A DNA stretch of 41,839 nucleotides, taken from Gemmatimonadaceae bacterium (GTDB taxonomy: Bacteria > Gemmatimonadota > Gemmatimonadetes > Gemmatimonadales > Gemmatimonadaceae). Under the pieces are notes generated by a model. The model saw nothing but the letters and a program-made list of their open reading frames with translations, was not told where the DNA came from and did no database searches. The stretch is taken from assembly GCA_030647905.1 (NCBI GenBank), contig JAUSJA010000035.1, positions 1 through 41,839 on the forward strand, given 5' to 3'. Shown piece after piece: positions 38,716 to 41,839 of this stretch (positions are counted from its first letter, which is position 1; each line of letters starts with the position of its first letter). A program made the translations under genes and the position numbers.

Positions 38716-39789
38716 TTACTCCTCGTCTTCGTCGGCAGCGGCCGTCGCGACGTTACGGTTGGGCGGAGTGCCGGGGTCGGTGATACGCACACCGTCCGGC
38801 GTCTCCTCGAACTTCATGCCGAAATTCAGCTTGTGCTTCTCGAGGAGATCCACGATCTCGTTGAGAGACTTCTTGCCGAAGTTCTTGACCTGCAGGACCT
38901 GGCTCTCGGTCATCTTCACCAGATCGCCGAGGGTCCGGATTCCCGAGTTCTTGAGCGAGTTGACCGACCTCACCGAAAGCTCGAAATCGTCGATCGGCGT
39001 GCGCAGATCGGTCGCGAGGCGCTGTGCGTCGCCGCCCGGCATCTCCGTTCCCGCGGTCAGCGGCGCCGACGAGTGCGAGCCGAAGCCCGCAAAGTACTGG
39101 AAGTGCGTCTGCGCGAGGGCCGCGGCGTAGCTCACCGCCTCTTCAGGTGAGATCGTGCCGTCTGTCTCGACGGTCAGCGTCAGGCGATCGTAGTCGGTGC
39201 GCTGTCCGACGCGGGTCTCGGCGACCGCGAAGTTGGCACGGCGGACCGGGTTGTAGATCGAGTCGATGCGGACGACGTCCACGGGAAGGCTCTTGTCCAC
39301 GACGTGCTGGTCGGCCTCGACATAGCCGCGTCCCTTGTTGACGTACAGCTCGACGTTGATGTCGCGGTCGTCCTGGAGCGTGAAGAGGTGTTGGCTGCGG
39401 TCGAGGATCGTGACGCCGGGATCAGCCTCGATGTCGCCGGATGTCACGGCGCCCGACTCTCCCCTGGAGATGCGGAGGATCGTGTCTTCCTTATCCTCGT
39501 CCAGCGCGAGCGTCAGGTTCTTGAGATTGCCGATGATCTGGTGCACGTCCTCGACGACTCCGGGAATCGTCTGGTGCTCGTGCAGCACTCCGTCAATGCG
39601 GATGCCCCACACCGCGGATCCGCGGAGGGACGACAGCAGCATGCGACGCATGGCGTTGCCCAGCGTGTGGCCGAATCCGCGCTCCAGCGGCTGGAGGCGG
39701 AACTCTGCAGCGTTCGGATTGTCTTCGCGCTTCGTCGCCTCGACGAGCTGCGGACGGACAAGTCCCTTGAGATCTATTGCGTTAGCCAT
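38716..39789 (-). CDS. rpoA: RNA polymerase alpha subunit RpoA
   Basis: The alpha subunit dimerises to nucleate RNA polymerase assembly and its C-terminal domain contacts UP elements and activators. The 357 residues comprise the alpha-NTD (about 20-250: PLERGFGHTLGNAMRRMLLS, VDSIYNPVRRANFAVAETRVG) and the alpha-CTD (about 265-330: ELSVRSVNSLKNSGIRTLGD, KNFGKKSLNEI). An acidic tail of about 25 residues (ending AAADEDEE) follows the alpha-CTD and is longer than in E. coli (329 residues in total). The ATG has GAGGAAAT upstream. A structured 177-nt gap separates it from rpsD. Confidence 0.98.
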   Translation of the reverse strand: MANAIDLKGLVRPQLVEATKREDNPNAAEFRLQPLERGFGHTLGNAMRRMLLSSLRGSAVWGIRIDGVLHEHQTIPGVVEDVHQIIGNLKNLTLALDEDKEDTILRISRGESGAVTSGDIEADPGVTILDRSQHLFTLQDDRDINVELYVNKGRGYVEADQHVVDKSLPVDVVRIDSIYNPVRRANFAVAETRVGQRTDYDRLTLTVETDGTISPEEAVSYAAALAQTHFQYFAGFGSHSSAPLTAGTEMPGGDAQRLATDLRTPIDDFELSVRSVNSLKNSGIRTLGDLVKMTESQVLQVKNFGKKSLNEIVDLLEKHKLNFGMKFEETPDGVRITDPGTPPNRNVATAAADEDEE

Positions 39790-39841
39790 TGTTCAGTATT
39801 TCCTCACGTCCCACCCCGCCCCTGACGCGCGGTGAGCCCGT

Positions 39842-39888
39842 ACGGGAGTCAGGGTCCCGTCATGGCGACTGCATCGCTTGCCGTCGCC
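39842..39888 (-). promoter_or_regulatory. Two hairpins in the rpsD-rpoA spacer
   Basis: ACGGGA/TCCCGT (39842-39847 and 39855-39860, 7-nt loop) and GGCGAC/GTCGCC (39864-39869 and 39883-39888, 13-nt loop) lie in tandem upstream of rpoA. No T-run follows, so they are not clear terminators; they may form a leader structure for rpoA-rplQ-rpmB. Confidence 0.45.
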
Positions 39889-39900
39889 TTCATATGTGAA

Positions 39901-39966
39901 ACCGTTACCTGTTGCCCGCTGCCGGTTGTCCGTAACGGGTAGCGGGTAACGGGTAACGGGTAACTC
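39901..39966. repeat. Inverted CCCGTTA-like heptamer array between rpsD and rpoA
   Basis: Left block (39901-39932) reads acctgttgcccgctgcc-type units; right block (39933-39964) reads gggtagc/gggtaac units. The blocks pair imperfectly and form a large hairpin starting at the rpsD stop. Same family as the array after secA (24451-24553). Confidence 0.8.
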
Positions 39967-40599
39967 TTACTTCGAGTAGAGCTCGACGACGAGTTGTTCC
40001 TGCGCCGCGATCGGAATGTTCGGGCGGGTCGGACGCTCCAGCATCCGGCCGCTGAGTGTGCCCTTGTCCACGGCGATCCACGAGAGCGGCGCGCCGCGGC
40101 TCGACTGGTCCATCGCGACCATGACGGAGACCTGCTCGCGGGACTTCATGCGCACGCGGACTTCCTCACCCGGAGCGACGATGTAGCTCGGGATGTCCAC
40201 CGGCTTCTGGTTGATCTCGACGTGGCGGTGGCTGACGAGCTGGCGCGCGGCCTTGCGGCTGGACGCGAAGCCCATGCGGTACACGACGTTGTCGAGGCGG
40301 CTCTCCAGAGCGGCGAGAAGATTGTGTCCGGTGATTCCGGGCTGCGATGCGACGCGCTCGAAAGTGTTACGGAACTGCTTCTCGCTCACGCCGTAGATGC
40401 GCTTGATCTTCTGCTTCTCACGGAGCTGCTTGGAGTACTCCGACATCTTGCGGCGGCGGGCAGTGCTCGCACCGTGCTGTCCCGGGGGCGTCGGACGACG
40501 CTCGACGGGGCACTTCTCGGTGAAACACTTGGTGCCCTTGAGGAACAGCTTGGTTCCTTCGCGGCGGCACTGACGGCAGCTGGGTCCTGTATAACGCAT
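39967..40599 (-). CDS. rpsD: 30S ribosomal protein S4
   Basis: S4 binds 16S rRNA early in 30S assembly and in E. coli represses the alpha operon. The 210 residues begin MRYTGPSCRQCRREG, with Cys8, Cys11, Cys25 and Cys30 forming the zinc-binding (C+) N-terminus. The S4 RNA-binding domain (about 98-160) includes RLDNVVYRMGFASSRKAARQ. The frame starts 3 nt after the rpsK stop. Confidence 0.98.
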   Translation of the reverse strand: MRYTGPSCRQCRREGTKLFLKGTKCFTEKCPVERRPTPPGQHGASTARRRKMSEYSKQLREKQKIKRIYGVSEKQFRNTFERVASQPGITGHNLLAALESRLDNVVYRMGFASSRKAARQLVSHRHVEINQKPVDIPSYIVAPGEEVRVRMKSREQVSVMVAMDQSSRGAPLSWIAVDKGTLSGRMLERPTRPNIPIAAQEQLVVELYSK

Positions 40600-40602
40600 C
40601 GG

Positions 40603-40980
40603 TCAGACTCTCCGGCGCTTGGGAGGACGGCAGCCGTTGTGCGGAATCGGCGTCACATCCTTGATCGATTTGACCTGGAGTCCGGCGGAGACGAGGGCCT
40701 GGATGGCTGACTCACGACCCGAGCCCGGTCCCTGCACGCGGACATGCACGCGGCGAACGCCGAGCGTGACGGCCTCGCGCCCAGCCTGCTCGCCGGCGAC
40801 GGTCGCCGCGAACGGGGTGGACTTCTTCGAGCCCTTGAAGCCGGCCTTGCCCGACGAGCCCCAGGAGATCGTGTTCCCGTGGGCGTCGGTAATTGTGATC
40901 GTGGTGTTGTTGAAGGTGGCGCTGACGTGAGCGACCCCTTCCGCCTCGATGATGCGCTTGGTCTTCTTTCCGATAGCCAT
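40603..40980 (-). CDS. rpsK: 30S ribosomal protein S11
   Basis: S11 of the 30S platform, 125 residues, with [36 protein letters not shown] and the C-terminal [13 protein letters not shown], all typical. Its ATG directly abuts the rpsM stop with no spacer. Confidence 0.98.
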   Translation of the reverse strand: MAIGKKTKRIIEAEGVAHVSATFNNTTITITDAHGNTISWGSSGKAGFKGSKKSTPFAATVAGEQAGREAVTLGVRRVHVRVQGPGSGRESAIQALVSAGLQVKSIKDVTPIPHNGCRPPKRRRV

Positions 40981-41358
40981 TTACTTCGTAACCTTCTTCT
41001 TGCCCGCGATCGCGCGGCGCGGCCCCTTCTTGGTGCGGGCGTTCGTATGTGTGCGCTGACCACGGACGGGAAGGCCGCGACGGTGGCGGCTGCCACGGTA
41101 CGACCCGATGTCCATCAGTCGCTTGATGTTCATCGCCACTTCGGTGCGGAGAGCTCCCTCGACTCGGAAGTCCTTCTCGATTGCCTGGCGAAGGCGATTG
41201 GTGTCCGCGTCATTCAGATCGCGAACGCGCTGATCGGCGCTGACTCCGGTCTCCTTCAGGATCCGCTGGGCAGTTGCCCGGCCGATGCCGAAGATGTAGG
41301 TCAGCCCGATTTCCAGCTTCTTGTCGCGTGGAAGATCCACGCCAGCGATACGTGCCAT
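40981..41358 (-). CDS. rpsM: 30S ribosomal protein S13
   Basis: S13 of the 30S head, 125 residues, contacting the P-site tRNA and 23S bridges. [21 protein letters not shown] and the C-terminal [17 protein letters not shown] are diagnostic. It starts 3 nt after the rpmJ stop. Confidence 0.98.
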   Translation of the reverse strand: MARIAGVDLPRDKKLEIGLTYIFGIGRATAQRILKETGVSADQRVRDLNDADTNRLRQAIEKDFRVEGALRTEVAMNIKRLMDIGSYRGSRHRRGLPVRGQRTHTNARTKKGPRRAIAGKKKVTK

Positions 41359-41361
41359 TTA

Positions 41362-41478
41362 TCAGCCCTGCCGCTGCTTATGCTTGGGGTTTCTGCTGCA
41401 GATGATGCGAACCACGCCCTTGCGCTTGATCACCTTGCAGTGCTCACAGATCGGCTTGACGCTGCTGCGTACTTTCAC
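41362..41478 (-). CDS. rpmJ: 50S ribosomal protein L36
   Basis: A 38-residue protein from a GTG with AGGAG 5 nt upstream, starting [20 protein letters not shown]. Cys11, Cys14, Cys27 and His33 form the zinc-ribbon ligands of the C+ L36. Position ahead of rpsM is canonical. It is the first gene of the operon within the window; infA or map, often next upstream, is replaced here by the MITE-like copy. Confidence 0.96.
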   Translation of the reverse strand: MKVRSSVKPICEHCKVIKRKGVVRIICSRNPKHKQRQG

Positions 41479-41505
41479 AAAAGCTCCTATGGACGCGCAA
41501 AGTCC

Positions 41506-41519
41506 CCGCGCTGGCGCGG
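41506..41519 (-). promoter_or_regulatory. Short GC hairpin in the rpmJ leader
   Basis: CCGCGC/GCGCGG inverted repeat about 28 nt upstream of the rpmJ start. The loop is only 2 nt, so five pairs with a four-base loop are more realistic. It lies between the proposed promoter and the start codon and could take part in leader regulation. Confidence 0.35.
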
Positions 41520-41544
41520 AGAGGGAATTCAGAGTTAGCCTTTG

Positions 41545-41573
41545 AAAATACCGAGTCCGCGAAACGAATGCAA
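41545..41573 (-). promoter_or_regulatory. Candidate sigma-70-type promoter of the rpmJ operon
   Basis: On the minus strand TTGCAT (41568-41573), a 17-nt spacer and TATTTT (41545-41550). The -35 matches the consensus at three of six bases and the -10 at four. It lies about 67 nt upstream of the rpmJ start and outside the MITE-like copy. Confidence 0.45.
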
Positions 41574-41587
41574 CCCAATGACACGGG

Positions 41588-41839
41588 CCGGGGGTCAGTT
41601 TAGCTCGGCAGTCGGTTCACAGGGTGGGAAACAGGCTAGCCGGTCCGATTTCACCTGAGAAAGTACTTGTCCTCTGCCATGTCTCTGCACTCGCCACGAA
41701 GACACGAAGAGCACGGAGGAAAACGGTTACTGGGGGAACTGCGCGGCCATGCAAAAAAGAGATGCTCAGTGCCTCCATTGAATATGAGCCTGAGTGATTG
41801 GGAGACAGAGAGCCTCATGGAACGTATTATCGGCGCTGC
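41588..41839 (-). mobile_element. Diverged second copy of the MITE-like element, truncated by the window edge
   Basis: The end gggtcagtttag (41592-41603) matches the terminal inverted repeat of the element at 15287-15617. From 41676 to 41839 the reverse strand closely follows 15429-15600 (shared blocks include cagcgccgataatacgttcc, aaccgttttcctccgtg and gtgcagagacatggc). Between them (about 41604-41675) is about 70 nt absent from the first copy. Orientation is opposite to the first copy. The other end lies beyond the window. With the leader it fills 41479-41839, which has no gene. Confidence 0.78.

Overview
The window is GC-rich bacterial chromosome in which every one of the 38 recognisable genes lies on the minus strand, so transcription runs from the right edge to the left. 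Lipoproteins, TatC, LptD, BamD and a complete Tol-Pal set show a diderm organism. The gene neighbourhoods, the long SecA with extra insertions, and the GC-rich, tightly overlapping genes fit Gemmatimonadota best. That phylum call is inference, because no rRNA gene is present.

Right to left along transcription: (1) 41478-38134 is the end of the ribosomal alpha operon: rpmJ, rpsM, rpsK, rpsD, rpoA, rplQ, then rpmB, closed by a clear intrinsic terminator at 38081-38109. (2) 38007-23668 holds carB, then four genes that match the WbpD-WbpB-WbpE-WbpA route from UDP-GlcNAc to a diacetamido-uronic acid sugar nucleotide, UDP-glucose dehydrogenase, bamD, nadD, secA, radC and a bifunctional (p)ppGpp synthetase/hydrolase. 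(3) 21386-15767 holds uvrB, the t6A genes tsaE and tsaB, rimI, ssb and a secreted LysM protein. (4) 15234-1 is one very compact block: a small membrane protein, a UDP-sugar epimerase, tolQ-tolR-tolA-tolB-pal-cpoB, tatC, lptD, and then the histidine-degradation genes hutH, hutU and hutI with a radical SAM gene between hutU and hutI. hutI runs off the left edge.

Stop/start overlaps are pervasive. At twelve junctions the start codon overlaps the upstream stop as ATGA, GTGA or TTGA, which implies translational coupling over long stretches.

The non-coding DNA is more unusual than the genes. A 331-bp element at 15287-15617 has 15-bp perfect terminal inverted repeats and an 8-bp target duplication, so it looks like a MITE. 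A diverged copy in opposite orientation begins at about 41588 and is cut by the right edge. Three further repeat types are scattered in the window: inverted CCCGTTA-like heptamer arrays (after secA and between rpsD and rpoA), a GGTAGTTCTAAGTT motif (at a terminator after ssb and in front of carB), and a GCGTCT hexamer array that is translated inside the split zinc ribbon of the WbpD-like enzyme. No plus-strand gene, tRNA, rRNA, CRISPR array, phage or defence system was seen.
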